Part shown: piece by piece, positions 1 through 9,400 of the stretch
How the letters are laid out: each line of letters begins with the position of its first letter
Numbering within the stretch: position 1 is the stretch's first letter
NCBI GenBank assembly: GCA_916988195.3
Contig: CAKASQ030000077.1
Location: 1-64,000 of the forward strand
Source: Oscillospiraceae bacterium
GTDB taxonomy: Bacteria; Bacillota; Clostridia; Oscillospirales; Oscillospiraceae
Direction of reading: 5' to 3'
DNA: 64,000 nt
Translations under genes and position numbers: made by a program
The notes under the pieces: model-generated
The model's input: the letters and a program-made list of their open reading frames with translations, nothing else
Told to the model about the DNA's origin: nothing
Database searches by the model: none

Positions 1-108
1 CATCCTTTTAGAACTTTTGTGCTATCATATCACATAAATTCAAGAAAATATACTTTTAACATTAACGGACTACTACGCATTGACGGAAAATTTTGCACAA
101 GGACAATC

Positions 109-138
109 AAGGCCGTGATCTTTGATCATGGCCTTTTT
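109..138 (+). terminator. Hairpin with T-run at the end of the MATE gene
   Basis: A 12-bp stem (109-120 with 124-135, one G-T pair) has a 3-base loop and is followed on the plus strand by five T. It overlaps the last codons of the minus-strand MATE gene. The T-run favours termination of a plus-strand transcript arriving from the left. Its use by the MATE mRNA is less clear, because the minus-strand side is not a clean T-run. Confidence 0.45.
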
Positions 139-1463
139 GCAGCTTTTGGACGATAATATTTGCTTGTTTTCTGGCGGTAGAGAAGCAGCAGGCCCCGGAT
201 GCAGAGCTCGACGGCCATGGCGATCCACATGCCGGTGAGGCCGAAGCGCCGCACCAGAACCAGCGCGCTTCCCACGCGGACGATCCAGATGCTGCCTAAA
301 TTCAGAAGGCTCGGCACAAGCGTATCGCCCGCGCCGCGCAGCGCGCCTGCCGCAACGATTGACGCGCCGAATAAAGGCTCTGCCAGAAGCTCGATGCGAA
401 GCACCCTTGCGGCCAGAGTCTGCACCTCGGGAACAGGCGTGAGAAGGCCGAAGACCATGGGGCAAATGAGCATCATGACAGCGCCCGTGCAGGTCATGAG
501 AAACGCGCCGAGGCCGATGCAGATATTGCCGCAGCGTTTGGCCTTTTCCAGATCTTTCGCGCCGACCGAGCGGCCGACGAGCGCAGCAGCCGCGTTTGCG
601 ATGCCGTAGCCCGGCATGTAGCAGATGCTTTCTGCCGTGACGGCAAAGGCGTTTGCTGCGACTGAGACTGCGCCGAGGGGCGCAATGATGGCCGTTGAGA
701 CGACCTGCGCGCCGCACATCGCGACCTCCTGCACGGCAACGGGCGTTCCGATCCTGAGCGCCGTTCTGAGAATCGATGCGTCAAATCTATGCTCCTCCCG
801 GCGCAGGCAGAGCTGGCCGTTTCTCGCGCAGCAAAAATATAGCATCAGAAGGCTCACGACCGCGCAGGCAAGCATCGTCCCAAGGCCCGCACCGAAGACG
901 CCGTGCTTTGGAATCAGAAGCGTGTTGAAGATCACGTCCAGCACGCACATGACGGCGTTTAAAATGCTCGGCGTGAGCATATCGCCCGCGCACTGAAGGA
1001 AGGACGAGGTAAGAGACGACATCTGCGTAAACGGAAGCATCCACGCGAACGTCAGAAAATAGCGCCCCGCATCGTATGTAATTTCTGCGTCGCCCTTGAG
1101 CCAGACGGGAAGGTGCATATGGATGGCCACGCCGATGAGGCACAGAAGACCGGCGACAAGAACGGCAGACAACAGCCCGTGCCGGACAACGTTCCTGGCT
1201 TCCTTTTCGTTTCCGGCTCCGATGCGGTGCGCCACCTGCACGGAAAAGCCCGCCGCAAGCGCATAGCACACACCGTTCATCAGCCATGTGCTCGACGCAA
1301 CAAGACCGATGGCAGCAGAAGCGTTCGCCCCGAGCCGGCCGACCATCGCAGAGTCGATGTACTGCATGGCGATTGTTGTGATCTGCGTGAGGATTGCAGG
1401 CAGGCTCAGCCGCCAGACCTCCCGCAATTGTGGCTTGATCGATTGAAAACTGGTTCTATTCAT
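126..1463 (-). CDS. MATE family multidrug efflux transporter
   Basis: A 445-residue polytopic membrane protein of the MATE family, which exports cationic drugs or metabolites using a sodium or proton gradient. It shows about twelve hydrophobic segments in two similar halves. The first half begins with 'LSLPAILTQITTIAMQYIDSAMVG', shortened here to the typical core LPAILTQI and DSAMVGRLG, and the second half carries a related GTPVAVQEVAM segment. Length is normal (about 440-460). The start ATG is preceded by GGAG at a suitable distance. It is a single gene ending in a hairpin, separated from the downstream-facing suf operon by that operon's terminator. The substrate cannot be told from sequence. 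Confidence 0.9.
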   Translation of the reverse strand: MNRTSFQSIKPQLREVWRLSLPAILTQITTIAMQYIDSAMVGRLGANASAAIGLVASSTWLMNGVCYALAAGFSVQVAHRIGAGNEKEARNVVRHGLLSAVLVAGLLCLIGVAIHMHLPVWLKGDAEITYDAGRYFLTFAWMLPFTQMSSLTSSFLQCAGDMLTPSILNAVMCVLDVIFNTLLIPKHGVFGAGLGTMLACAVVSLLMLYFCCARNGQLCLRREEHRFDASILRTALRIGTPVAVQEVAMCGAQVVSTAIIAPLGAVSVAANAFAVTAESICYMPGYGIANAAAALVGRSVGAKDLEKAKRCGNICIGLGAFLMTCTGAVMMLICPMVFGLLTPVPEVQTLAARVLRIELLAEPLFGASIVAAGALRGAGDTLVPSLLNLGSIWIVRVGSALVLVRRFGLTGMWIAMAVELCIRGLLLLYRQKTSKYYRPKAAKRP

Positions 1464-1474
1464 GTGTACTCCAT

Positions 1475-1511
1475 AAAAAAGCGATACCTGAAAGCTTCAA
1501 GTATCGCTTTT
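1475..1511 (-). terminator. Intrinsic terminator of the suf operon
   Basis: An 11-bp perfect stem (1477-1487 pairing with 1501-1511) has a 13-base loop. On the minus strand it is followed by six T (1475-1480 read in reverse). It lies 14 bases after the sufB-like stop codon, so it closes the sufCB transcript and also sits in the leader of the MATE gene. Confidence 0.8.
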
Positions 1512-1524
1512 CATCTGTGGATTG

Positions 1525-2451
1525 TTAGCGGAGGAAGCCCTCGAGGATTTTTTCCTCCGCTTCCTCGGGGGTAAGGCCGAGGGTTTCGAGCTTTAAAAGC
1601 TGCTCGCCCGCGATGCGGCCGATGGCGGCCTCGTGGATGAGGCCCGCATCGACGTGGTTGCACGAAATTTCGGGAATCGCGCGGACCTTCGCCGTGCCCA
1701 TGATGATCGCGTCGCACGACACATGGCCGAAGCACGGAGCGTTGCCCTGCACTCTGGGATAGAAGACCTGCGTGGACGCTTCCTTGGCGACGGAGCGGGA
1801 AATGACTCTTGTGCGTGAGCCCTCGCCGTTTAAAATCACGTCCATCTCGCTCACGGCGTGCTGGTCGGCATGCGTGAGGAGCTTTTCCGTGATCATGACC
1901 TCGGAGTTTGCGCCCTCGGCCACAACCTTGGTGTACCGCTTCGTATCGTCCACGCCAGCGATCTGACTCGTCAGCATTGTGATCTGCGCACCCTCGGCAA
2001 GGTAGACGATCGTCTGCGGGTTCAAAATGCGCTTGCCCGTGCCTTCGCCCTCGCCGTAGTGCTTTTCAATATAGGTGACCTTCGCGTTTTTCTCCACGTA
2101 GAACGTGTGGATGCCGTCGTGCTGGGAGTCGCAGTCGCCGCAGTTGTGAATGCCGCAGCCGGCGACGATCGTCACTTCCGAGCCTTCGCCGACAAAGAAG
2201 TCGTTATAGACCATGTCATGGAAGCCGGACTTTGTCAGGACAACCGGGATGTGCACATCCTCGTGCTTGGTAAAGGGCTTGATCTTGATATCGATGCCGT
2301 CTTTATCGGTCTTCGAGACGATCTCGATGTTATCCGTATTGCGCCGGTAGGCCTTCTGGCCGTCGGAGCGGATATTGACCGCGCCGGGTGCGTTTCCGTC
2401 CGCCATGTCGGCGACAACTTGTAAAATGTGCTTTTGTACGTCGTTCAGCAT
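1525..2451 (-). CDS. sufB: SufB/SufD family Fe-S cluster assembly scaffold protein
   Basis: A 308-residue SufB/SufD family protein, a scaffold component on which Fe-S clusters are assembled together with the SufC ATPase. It is much shorter than classical SufB (about 470). It matches the short SufB-like proteins that pair with SufC alone in anaerobic bacteria and archaea, the minimal SUF system. The right-handed beta-helix core is suggested by repeated short beta segments (residues 60-230). A Cys cluster, CGIHNCGDCDS, lies near residue 100. The start codon overlaps the sufC stop by 7 nt, indicating translational coupling. No SufS or SufU gene is adjacent, so the cysteine desulfurase would come from elsewhere. 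Confidence 0.85.
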   Translation of the reverse strand: MLNDVQKHILQVVADMADGNAPGAVNIRSDGQKAYRRNTDNIEIVSKTDKDGIDIKIKPFTKHEDVHIPVVLTKSGFHDMVYNDFFVGEGSEVTIVAGCGIHNCGDCDSQHDGIHTFYVEKNAKVTYIEKHYGEGEGTGKRILNPQTIVYLAEGAQITMLTSQIAGVDDTKRYTKVVAEGANSEVMITEKLLTHADQHAVSEMDVILNGEGSRTRVISRSVAKEASTQVFYPRVQGNAPCFGHVSCDAIIMGTAKVRAIPEISCNHVDAGLIHEAAIGRIAGEQLLKLETLGLTPEEAEEKILEGFLR

Positions 2452-3179
2452 GTGCCGTCCACCTCCAGCATGTTGCAGCCCGTGACCGTATCGGCCAGAA
2501 TCTGCGGATAAATTTCCTCTGCCGTACCGCGGCCGGTGACCTGACCGCCGGATATGAGGATGATCTCGTCGGCAAGGCGGATGATGCGCTCCTGATGGGA
2601 GATGATAATAATCGTTCTGCCGCCCTCGTCGTGGAGCCGCTGGAACGTCTCGGTCAGTCTGGCAAACGACCAGAGATCGATACCGGCTTCAGGCTCGTCG
2701 AAGAGCATGAGGCTCGCGTTTTTGGCAAGAATCGTCGCGATCTCGATGCGCTTGACCTCGCCGCCGGAAAGGCTGGTGTCCACATCGCGGTTCAGGTAAT
2801 CTCTGGCGCAGAGGCCGACTTTCGTGAGATACGAACATGCCTCGTCGTGCCCAAGCGTCTTGCCCGCTGCAACATTCAGAAGGTCCGAGACGCGGATGCC
2901 CTTGAACCGGGGCGGCTGCTGGAAGCCGTAGGAGATGCCGCGCTTGGCTCGTTCTGTGATGGAAAGGGCCGTGATATCCTCGCCGTTCCAGATAATCTGG
3001 CCTTCGGTGGGCGTAACAAGGCCCATGATAGCTTTGGCAAGCGTCGTTTTGCCGCCGCCGTTCGGGCCGGTGATGACGATGAACTTTCCATCCTCGACGG
3101 TCAGATCGATATGCTTGAGAATGTCTACCGTTCCGCTTTCGGCAGACGCGGCGAAGCTTAAATTTTTCAGTTCGAGCAT
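2445..3179 (-). CDS. sufC: SufC, ATPase of the minimal SUF Fe-S assembly system
   Basis: A 244-residue ABC-type ATPase. Walker A GPNGGGKTT is near residue 34, the signature LSGGEVKR near 140, and the Walker B region LMLFDEPEAGID follows. The 'EAGID' after Walker B is the SufC variant. It powers conformational change in the SufB-like scaffold rather than membrane transport, as no permease is nearby. The start at 3179 was chosen because it begins with the family's MLELKNLSF and has GAGG upstream; an upstream in-frame ATG lacks a binding site. It is first of a two-gene operon and is followed by sufB with a 7-nt overlap. Confidence 0.93.
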   Translation of the reverse strand: MLELKNLSFAASAESGTVDILKHIDLTVEDGKFIVITGPNGGGKTTLAKAIMGLVTPTEGQIIWNGEDITALSITERAKRGISYGFQQPPRFKGIRVSDLLNVAAGKTLGHDEACSYLTKVGLCARDYLNRDVDTSLSGGEVKRIEIATILAKNASLMLFDEPEAGIDLWSFARLTETFQRLHDEGGRTIIIISHQERIIRLADEIILISGGQVTGRGTAEEIYPQILADTVTGCNMLEVDGTC

Positions 3180-3211
3180 AATTTTTCCTCTTTTTCCGCA
3201 ATTGTCTGAAT

Positions 3212-3240
3212 AGTATACCACACATTTTTATGTTTCGCAA
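3212..3240 (-). promoter_or_regulatory. Sigma-A promoter of sufCB
   Basis: On the minus strand TTGCGA (-35, 3235-3240) and TATACT (-10, 3212-3217) are separated by exactly 17 bases. The -10 box lies about 33 bases upstream of the sufC start. Confidence 0.75.
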
Positions 3241-3245
3241 TGACC

Positions 3246-3268
3246 AACCCGCTTTCCCGGCGGGTTTT
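3246..3268. terminator. Short GC hairpin between divergent genes
   Basis: AACCCGC (3246-3252) pairs perfectly with GCGGGTT (3260-3266) around a 7-base loop, followed by TT on the plus strand. It sits between the divergent sufC and glmU-like promoters. It could insulate the two transcription units, but no gene points into it from the left. Confidence 0.4.
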
Positions 3269-3340
3269 AGGGCTTAAATGATAAAAATCTGGAAACCTGC
3301 GCGGCAGCTTTATTTTTTCCGAAATTTCCGGGGAAATTCC

Positions 3341-3369
3341 TATACAAAAGCGTTTTTATCTGCTATAAT
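3341..3369 (+). promoter_or_regulatory. Extended -10 promoter of the glmU-prs-pth-mfd cluster
   Basis: TATACA (3341-3346), a 17-base spacer and TATAAT (3364-3369), with an extended -10 TGC directly before TATAAT. A start near 3376 would make the far-upstream ATG at 3278 untranslatable, and this decides the start of the next gene. Confidence 0.75.
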
Positions 3370-3409
3370 GCTGGTACGTATGACTAGTCCCGTGTGGATG
3401 GAAGGATGT

Positions 3410-4603
3410 GTGAGTGCTTTGGCTGGACTGTCCGCAGTGATCTTTATTCCTGATGATACGCCCAAAACCGGTTTTTCCCGCCCAATGATGCTGCAAAATA
3501 TCATGGGTACGCCTTTGCTTTCGTGGTTGGCGTCCTCTTTGATGGCTGGCGGCGTTGGGCGGTTCTTTTTGGTCTGCCATGAGCGGTTCAAGCGCGAGGC
3601 GCGCGCGTGCTTCCCGGACGATGTGGAGTTCAGCTGCCCGTCCGTTGAGGCGACAAGCGACCAGCTGCACGTATTTTTATCCACAGCGGATGAAACAGAA
3701 GAGGATATCATCGTTGTGACGGGTCCGGCGGTCATTCTGCCGTTTGCGGCGGACGAGGAGCAGTTCGACTCCGCGCCCATCGCGAGCCCGGTCACGTCTG
3801 TATCGAAAGCTGCGCTCATGGCGGCGCTCGATGAAAAGTTTATTTTCACGGCATTCTTAAAGGATCACGGCGTACCGTATACCGACCGCGACGGCGTGTA
3901 CGGGGTTGCCGATTTGCAGGAGATGACGAGCTGGCAGCCGGTTTTATCGCGCGCGAAGCTCTACGAGCTCTCCCGGCAGGGCATCGAAATCTGGGACTAC
4001 AACACGACGTATGTCGACCCAGCGGCCTCCGTCGGCGCGGGAACAGCGCTTCTTCCCGGAACAATTCTGCGCGGGCAAACCTCAATCGGCAAAAACTGCA
4101 CGATCGGCCCCAACAGCTATCTCGAGAACGCGCGCGTCGGAGACGGCACAAAGGTCAACGCCTCGCAGATCTATAATTCGTCTGTGGGCTACGACACGCA
4201 TGTCGGCCCGTTTGCCTATATCCGCCCGGGATCGAACGTCGGAAACTGCGTGCGCGTGGGCGATTTCGTGGAGATCAAGAACTCCAACGTCAGCGACGGT
4301 ACAAAGATCTCGCATCTGACCTATGTGGGAGACAGCGACGTGGGAAAGAACGTCAACTTCGGCTGCGGCACCGTGACGGTCAACTACGACCGCGCGAAAA
4401 AATACCGCACCGTCATCGAAGACTCCGCCTTCATCGGCTGCAACACCAATCTCATCGCGCCTGTGCGCGTGGGAGAGGGCGCATATATTGCCGCGGGCTC
4501 GACCATTACGGACGACATTCCGGCGATGGCGCTCTCGATTGCAAGAGCCCGCCAGCAGAATAAGCGGGACTGGGCCAGCAAGCACAAGCTCAAAGAAAAA
4601 TAA
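3410..4603 (+). CDS. glmU: GlmU-like bifunctional protein with a degenerate uridyltransferase half
   Basis: The C-terminal ~200 residues are a clear left-handed beta-helix acetyltransferase of the GlmU type, which acetylates glucosamine-1-phosphate for UDP-GlcNAc synthesis. The catalytic-region KISHLTYVGD and NYDRAKKYRTVI are kept. The N-terminal ~185 residues occupy the place of the uridyltransferase but lack its signature: LAAGxGTRM is replaced by FIPDDTPKTGFSRPM, and no GTGHA, GDxPL, GYGRI or NTG-like motif can be found. The domain is also shorter than the usual ~229 residues. The GTG at 3410 follows GGAAGG; ATGs at 3380 and 3398 are possible. It leads the order glmU-prs-pth-mfd. The acetyltransferase call is firm, the second activity doubtful. 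Confidence 0.8.
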   Translation: MSALAGLSAVIFIPDDTPKTGFSRPMMLQNIMGTPLLSWLASSLMAGGVGRFFLVCHERFKREARACFPDDVEFSCPSVEATSDQLHVFLSTADETEEDIIVVTGPAVILPFAADEEQFDSAPIASPVTSVSKAALMAALDEKFIFTAFLKDHGVPYTDRDGVYGVADLQEMTSWQPVLSRAKLYELSRQGIEIWDYNTTYVDPAASVGAGTALLPGTILRGQTSIGKNCTIGPNSYLENARVGDGTKVNASQIYNSSVGYDTHVGPFAYIRPGSNVGNCVRVGDFVEIKNSNVSDGTKISHLTYVGDSDVGKNVNFGCGTVTVNYDRAKKYRTVIEDSAFIGCNTNLIAPVRVGEGAYIAAGSTITDDIPAMALSIARARQQNKRDWASKHKLKEK

Positions 4604-4687
4604 TTCTGTATTCCTGCGGAGGAATCCGCTGAATAAAAAGTCAGAAGAGAACAAAACGGAATTCAAAAATTATGGGGGTAATTTCAT

Positions 4688-5638
4688 ATGATTTCGCACG
4701 GTAAAAACGTCAAGGTCTTCTGTGCCAACGCAAACCGTCCGTTCGCCGAGGGCGTGTGCCGCAAGCTGTGGCTGCCGATGGGCGACTGCGCGGTCAACAA
4801 GTTTGCCGACGGCGAGGTTTCCGTCAGCATCAACGAGTCTGTGCGCGGAAGCGACGTGTTCATCGTCCAGTCCACCTGCAAGCCCGTCAACGACAACCTT
4901 ATGGAGCTGCTCGTCATGATCGACGCGTGCCGCCGCGCATCTGCCGGCCGTATCACCGCCGTCATGCCGTACTTCGGCTACGCCCGTCAGGACCGCAAGG
5001 CCAAGGGTCGTGACCCGATCTCCGCGAAGCTCGTCGCCAACATGATCGAAGCCGCAGGCGCTGACCGTGTGCTCACAATGGACCTGCATGCCGCGCAGAT
5101 TCAGGGCTTCTTTGATATCCCTGTGGACAACCTGCACGCAACCTCCGTGTTCGTCAAGTACTTCCTCGACAAGTTCGAAAACCCGGAGGACATGGTCGTC
5201 GTTTCCCCCGACGTAGGCTCGGTTGCCAGAAGCCGTTCGTTTGCCAACAAGATGGGCATGGGCCTTGCTATCGTCGACAAGCGCCGCGAGCGCGCCAACC
5301 AGTGCGAGGTCATGAACGTCATCGGCGACGTAAAGGGCAAGCGCTGCCTTCTCTATGATGATATGGTCGACACGGCGGGCTCTCTTTGCAACGCGGCGAA
5401 GGCGATCGTTGAAATCGGCGGCGCAACCGAGGTTTATGCCTGCGCAACGCACGGCGTTCTGTCCGGCCCGGCGCTCGAGCGGCTGGAAAACAGCTGCATC
5501 AAGGAGCTGGCGCTGCTCAACACCATCCCCGCGCCCGAAAACGCACCCAAGAAGATCCGCTACATCGACGTCGCGCCTGTCTTTGCCGACGCAATCCAGA
5601 GAATCTACGAAGAGACCTCGATGTCCGTTCTGTTCTGA
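4688..5638 (+). CDS. prs: Ribose-phosphate pyrophosphokinase (PRPP synthetase)
   Basis: A 316-residue cytosolic enzyme that makes phosphoribosyl pyrophosphate from ribose-5-phosphate and ATP, feeding purine, pyrimidine, histidine and NAD synthesis. The family landmarks are present in order: FADGEVSVSINESVRG near residue 40, YFGYARQDRK near 96, DLHAAQIQGFFDIPVDNL near 130, and the PRPP-binding loop LYDDMVDTAGSL near 222. Length matches class I enzymes. The start has a GGGGG-type binding site 9 bases upstream. The gene follows the glmU-like gene by 84 bases and is followed after one base by pth, so the cluster is likely co-transcribed. Confidence 0.96.
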   Translation: MISHGKNVKVFCANANRPFAEGVCRKLWLPMGDCAVNKFADGEVSVSINESVRGSDVFIVQSTCKPVNDNLMELLVMIDACRRASAGRITAVMPYFGYARQDRKAKGRDPISAKLVANMIEAAGADRVLTMDLHAAQIQGFFDIPVDNLHATSVFVKYFLDKFENPEDMVVVSPDVGSVARSRSFANKMGMGLAIVDKRRERANQCEVMNVIGDVKGKRCLLYDDMVDTAGSLCNAAKAIVEIGGATEVYACATHGVLSGPALERLENSCIKELALLNTIPAPENAPKKIRYIDVAPVFADAIQRIYEETSMSVLF

Positions 5639-5639
5639 T

Positions 5640-6233
5640 ATGCTTTTTTCGTCCAACGCTGCCGAGACCTGGCTCATTGCGGGTCTCGGCAACCCCGGCC
5701 GGGAGTATGAAAAGACCCGGCACAATACCGGCTTTCTCGCGCTCGATCTTTTAGCCAAGGCGCTCGGCGTACGCGTGAACAAGCCGAAATTCAAGGGCGA
5801 GGTCGGCGTGTGCGACTACAAGGGAAAGCGCCTGATTCTCGTCAAGCCCCAGACGTATATGAACGCGTCGGGCCTGTGCATTGAGCCCTGCGCGCACTTT
5901 TATAAAATCCCGCCGGAGCGGATCATCGTGATTTTTGACGACATTAGTCTGCCCGTTGGGCGCATCCGTGTGCGCAAAAACGGCTCGGCCGGCGGCCACA
6001 ATGGGATCAAGTCGATCATCTCGAGTCTCGGAACTGATGCGTTTCCGCGTGTGAAGGTCGGCGTGGGCGACAAGCCGCACCCAGACTATGATCTTGCCGA
6101 CTGGGTGCTCTCCAACATTCCGAAGGAAGACCAGGAGGCGTTCCAGACGGCGCTCCACCACGCGGCGGAAGCGGCACTATGCATCGTGGAAAACGGCACG
6201 GAAAAGGCCGCGAGCGCATACAATGGGAAATAA
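5640..6233 (+). CDS. pth: Peptidyl-tRNA hydrolase
   Basis: A 197-residue cytosolic hydrolase that releases tRNA from stalled peptidyl-tRNA. Conserved elements are GLGNPGREYEKTRHNTGF (asparagine and catalytic histidine), KPQTYMNASG, and IFDDISLPVGRIRVRKNGSAGGHNG, cited here in pieces, covering the catalytic aspartate and the substrate-binding loop. Length is normal. The ATG at 5640 starts one base after the prs stop codon; a longer open frame upstream is a shadow of prs. The tight spacing implies translational coupling in the glmU-prs-pth-mfd cluster. Confidence 0.95.
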   Translation: MLFSSNAAETWLIAGLGNPGREYEKTRHNTGFLALDLLAKALGVRVNKPKFKGEVGVCDYKGKRLILVKPQTYMNASGLCIEPCAHFYKIPPERIIVIFDDISLPVGRIRVRKNGSAGGHNGIKSIISSLGTDAFPRVKVGVGDKPHPDYDLADWVLSNIPKEDQEAFQTALHHAAEAALCIVENGTEKAASAYNGK

Positions 6234-6317
6234 CAGCCTGCCTCGTCCGAAGGAATTGTAGCTCCGGGCGCGGTTGGTTTTTCATATTCTTGTTTTATCC
6301 ACAGGTTTCGCGCGCAA

Positions 6318-6341
6318 CCCCCATGGTTTTTGCTATGGGGG
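6318..6341. other. Hairpin in the pth-mfd spacer
   Basis: The 160-base gap between pth and mfd holds CCCCCAT (6318-6324) pairing with ATGGGGG (6335-6341) around a 10-base loop. No T-run follows, so it is not a standard terminator. A perfect 9-mer DnaA-box match lies just before it (6295-6303), but one such match is expected by chance in a window this size. No convincing promoter is visible. Confidence 0.3.
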
Positions 6342-6402
6342 CAATCGGTCGCGGGCGAAACTTCCAGATTTTAGGCTATAGGAGGCGGTTACTCTGAACA
6401 TT

Positions 6403-9400
6403 TTGTTGCAGGTTCTGGATAAGAGCCCGGAATTTCATCAGCTGCAAGACTCTATTTCGCGCGGGAGCGTCGCGGCGATTTCGGGTCTGAGCCAGATTAC
6501 GCGCAGCCATTTTCTTGCCGCGCTGCATGCCTCCTGCGCGCGTCCGTCGGTCATGATCTGTCAGGACGAGATGGCCGCGTCGCGCTTGCAGGAAGAGCTC
6601 GAGAGCTTTCTCGGCGTACAGATTCCGATTCTCCCGGAACGAGAGCTAACCTTTGTGGAGGCCTCGGGCGTCTCGCGGCAGTGGGAGCAGAAGCGGCTGA
6701 AGCTTCTTTACGATTTGGCTGCCGGAAAGCTGCCGCTTGTCATTTCCAGCGCGCAGGCGTTATCACTCCGGACGATGCCGCGTGAGGTTCTGTTTTCGGC
6801 CAGCATTCGCCTTCGCGTGGGCGCAAGCTTCTCTCCGGAGGACTTGGCGGAAAAGCTCACGCAGGCGGGCTACGCGAGAACGTCGCTTGTTGAGGGCGCG
6901 GGACAGTTCGCGCTGCGCGGCGGAATCTTGGATGTATATTCCCCGGGCGAAAAGCAGCCGGTGCGGTGTGAGTTTTTTGGAGACGAGCTCGACGCGATGG
7001 GCTTTTTTGACCCCACGACGCAGCGCAGGACGGAAAATACGGAAGAGGCGATGCTTCTTCCCGTGGCCGAGAGCCTGCCACAGCTGCACCCGGAGGGGAT
7101 TTCCGGGCTGTGTCGGGATTTAGAGAGCATCATTGCGCGGCAAAGGCGGCGGAAAACGCCCCACGAGAACCTGATTACCACGCTCACGCGGGATATCGAA
7201 GCCTTGCAAAGCGGCGTGAACTTCCCGTCGGCCGACCGGTACATGGCGCTTATTTATCCGGAATTCGCCTGCGCGGCGGACTACCTTCCGAGCGAAACTG
7301 CTGTCTATTTCTGCGACCATGGGGCGCTCTCGCGCGCGGCAAAGGCGCAGGAGGAAGAATTCGGCCTCGGGCTCGACGCGTTTTTGGAGTCCGGACGATT
7401 GGTGGGAGAGCTGTGCGAATTTTATCTCAGCTTGGAAGACCTCGCCGCGAAGGTAAAGGGCCACCCGGCCGTCTATTTTGACAGCTTCCTCTCCGCGCGC
7501 TTTCCGGAGAGTCTTCCGCCTAAGCAGCTGCTTTCCGTTACGGCGCGGCAGCTTCCGGGCTATGGAGGAAGCCTTGAGACGGCGGTCAATGATCTGAAAA
7601 ACTACGTCAAAAACAACTATGGCTGCCTTGTGCTCTGCGGCGGCAAACGGCGCGGGGAAATTCTCAAGGAGATGCTCGGTAAAGAGGGCGTGAATGCGCT
7701 GCTCGCGTTTCCGGCGGTGCATCTGCCGCAGGCGGGGCAGATCTTCCTCACAGACGGCTCGCTTCCGGCGGGTCTTGAATATCCGGAGCTGCGATTTGCC
7801 ATCTTAACAGAGGGGCAGCTGCTCGTCAAAAAAACTGAGCGCAAGGTAACGCCCAAAAAAGCGCCCTCGAACCGCAAAAAGCTGGAGTCCTTCACCGACC
7901 TCACGCCGGGCGATCTCGTTGTCCACGAACACCACGGCATCGGCCGCTATGTCGGCATGGAACAGATGAAGGTGGGCGGCGCAGTCAAGGATTACGTGAA
8001 AATCGCGTATCAGGGGACAGATATGCTGTACGTTCCCGCGACGCAGCTGGACCTTGTCAGCAAGTATATTGGCTCCGGCGGAGAGAACCAGACGGTTCGG
8101 CTCAATAAGCTCGGCGGCGACCAATGGCAGAAGGCCAAGGCGAAGGCCAAGGCGGCGGCGAAAGATCTGGCTGCGGGGCTCATTCAACTCTACGCCGAGC
8201 GGAAAAGAAGGCCCGGCTTTGCGTTTTCGGCGGATTCGCCGTGGCAGAAGGAGTTTGAAGAGAGCTTTGAGTACGCGGAGACGGACGATCAGCTGCGGGC
8301 GATTGCGGAGATCAAGCACGATATGGAGTCTCCGGCTCCGATGGAGCGGCTCCTCTGCGGCGACGTTGGCTTCGGCAAGACGGAGGTTGCGCTGCGGGCG
8401 GTCATGAAGTGCATCTTAGACGGCAAGCAGGCCGCGATTCTGGTCCCGACAACGGTGCTTGCGCAGCAGCATTATTTAACGGCCCTCAAACGCTTCGGCT
8501 CGTTTCCGGTGACGATCGACGTGCTGTCTCGCTTCCGCACGGCGACGCAGATGAAAAAGACTTTGCAGGAGCTGGAGTCCGGCAAGATTGATTTAATCAT
8601 CGGCACGCACAAGCTGCTGCAAAAGAATGTGCATTTCAAGGATCTGGGGCTCTTAATTGTCGACGAGGAGCAGCGCTTCGGCGTGAGCCACAAGGAGCGG
8701 CTGAAGGAAATTTCGCGCGGGGTCGATGTTCTGACGCTGTCGGCGACGCCGATTCCGAGAACGCTCAACATGGCGCTCTCCGGACTTCGCGACATGTCGA
8801 CCATCGAGCAGCCGCCGCACGACCGGTACCCGGTGCAGACCTTCGTCCTCGAGCACAGCGACCGGATTCTGGACGAGGCGATTCGCCGGGAGCTGGCCTG
8901 CGGCGGGCAGGTGTATTATCTACACAACCGGGTCGAATCGATCGACGAGTGCGCGGCGAAGCTCAAGGAGCGGCTGGGAGACGTTGAGGTCGCGGTTGCG
9001 CACGGGAAGATGAATCAGGAGCAGTTGTCTGACGTGATGCAGGCAATGTCCGACGGACAGATTCAAATCTTAGTCTGCACGACGATCATTGAGACCGGTA
9101 TCGATATTCCGAACGTGAACACCCTCATCATTGAGGACGCGGATAAGCTCGGCCTTGCCCAGCTGCACCAGCTGCGCGGTCGCGTGGGACGGTCGAGCCG
9201 CCATGCTTACGCGTATCTGACCTTCCGGCGTGGAAAGGTCCTTTCTGAAATTGCCGAAAAGCGGCTGGAAGCCATCCGTGAGTACGCGGAGTTTGGCTCG
9301 GGATTCAAAATTGCGATGCGCGATTTGGAAATTCGCGGTGCGGGCGATTTGCTGGGCTCGGAGCAGTCGGGGCACATGCTGTCGGTCGGCTACGATATGT

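Noticed and set aside
4670-5794. 374-codon minus-strand ORF opposite prs
   Set aside because: Mirror of prs, whose motifs are complete; no binding site or neighbours on that strand.
6295-6303. Perfect DnaA box upstream of mfd
   Set aside because: A single 9-mer on either strand is expected about 0.5 times in 64 kb by chance; no cluster accompanies it.
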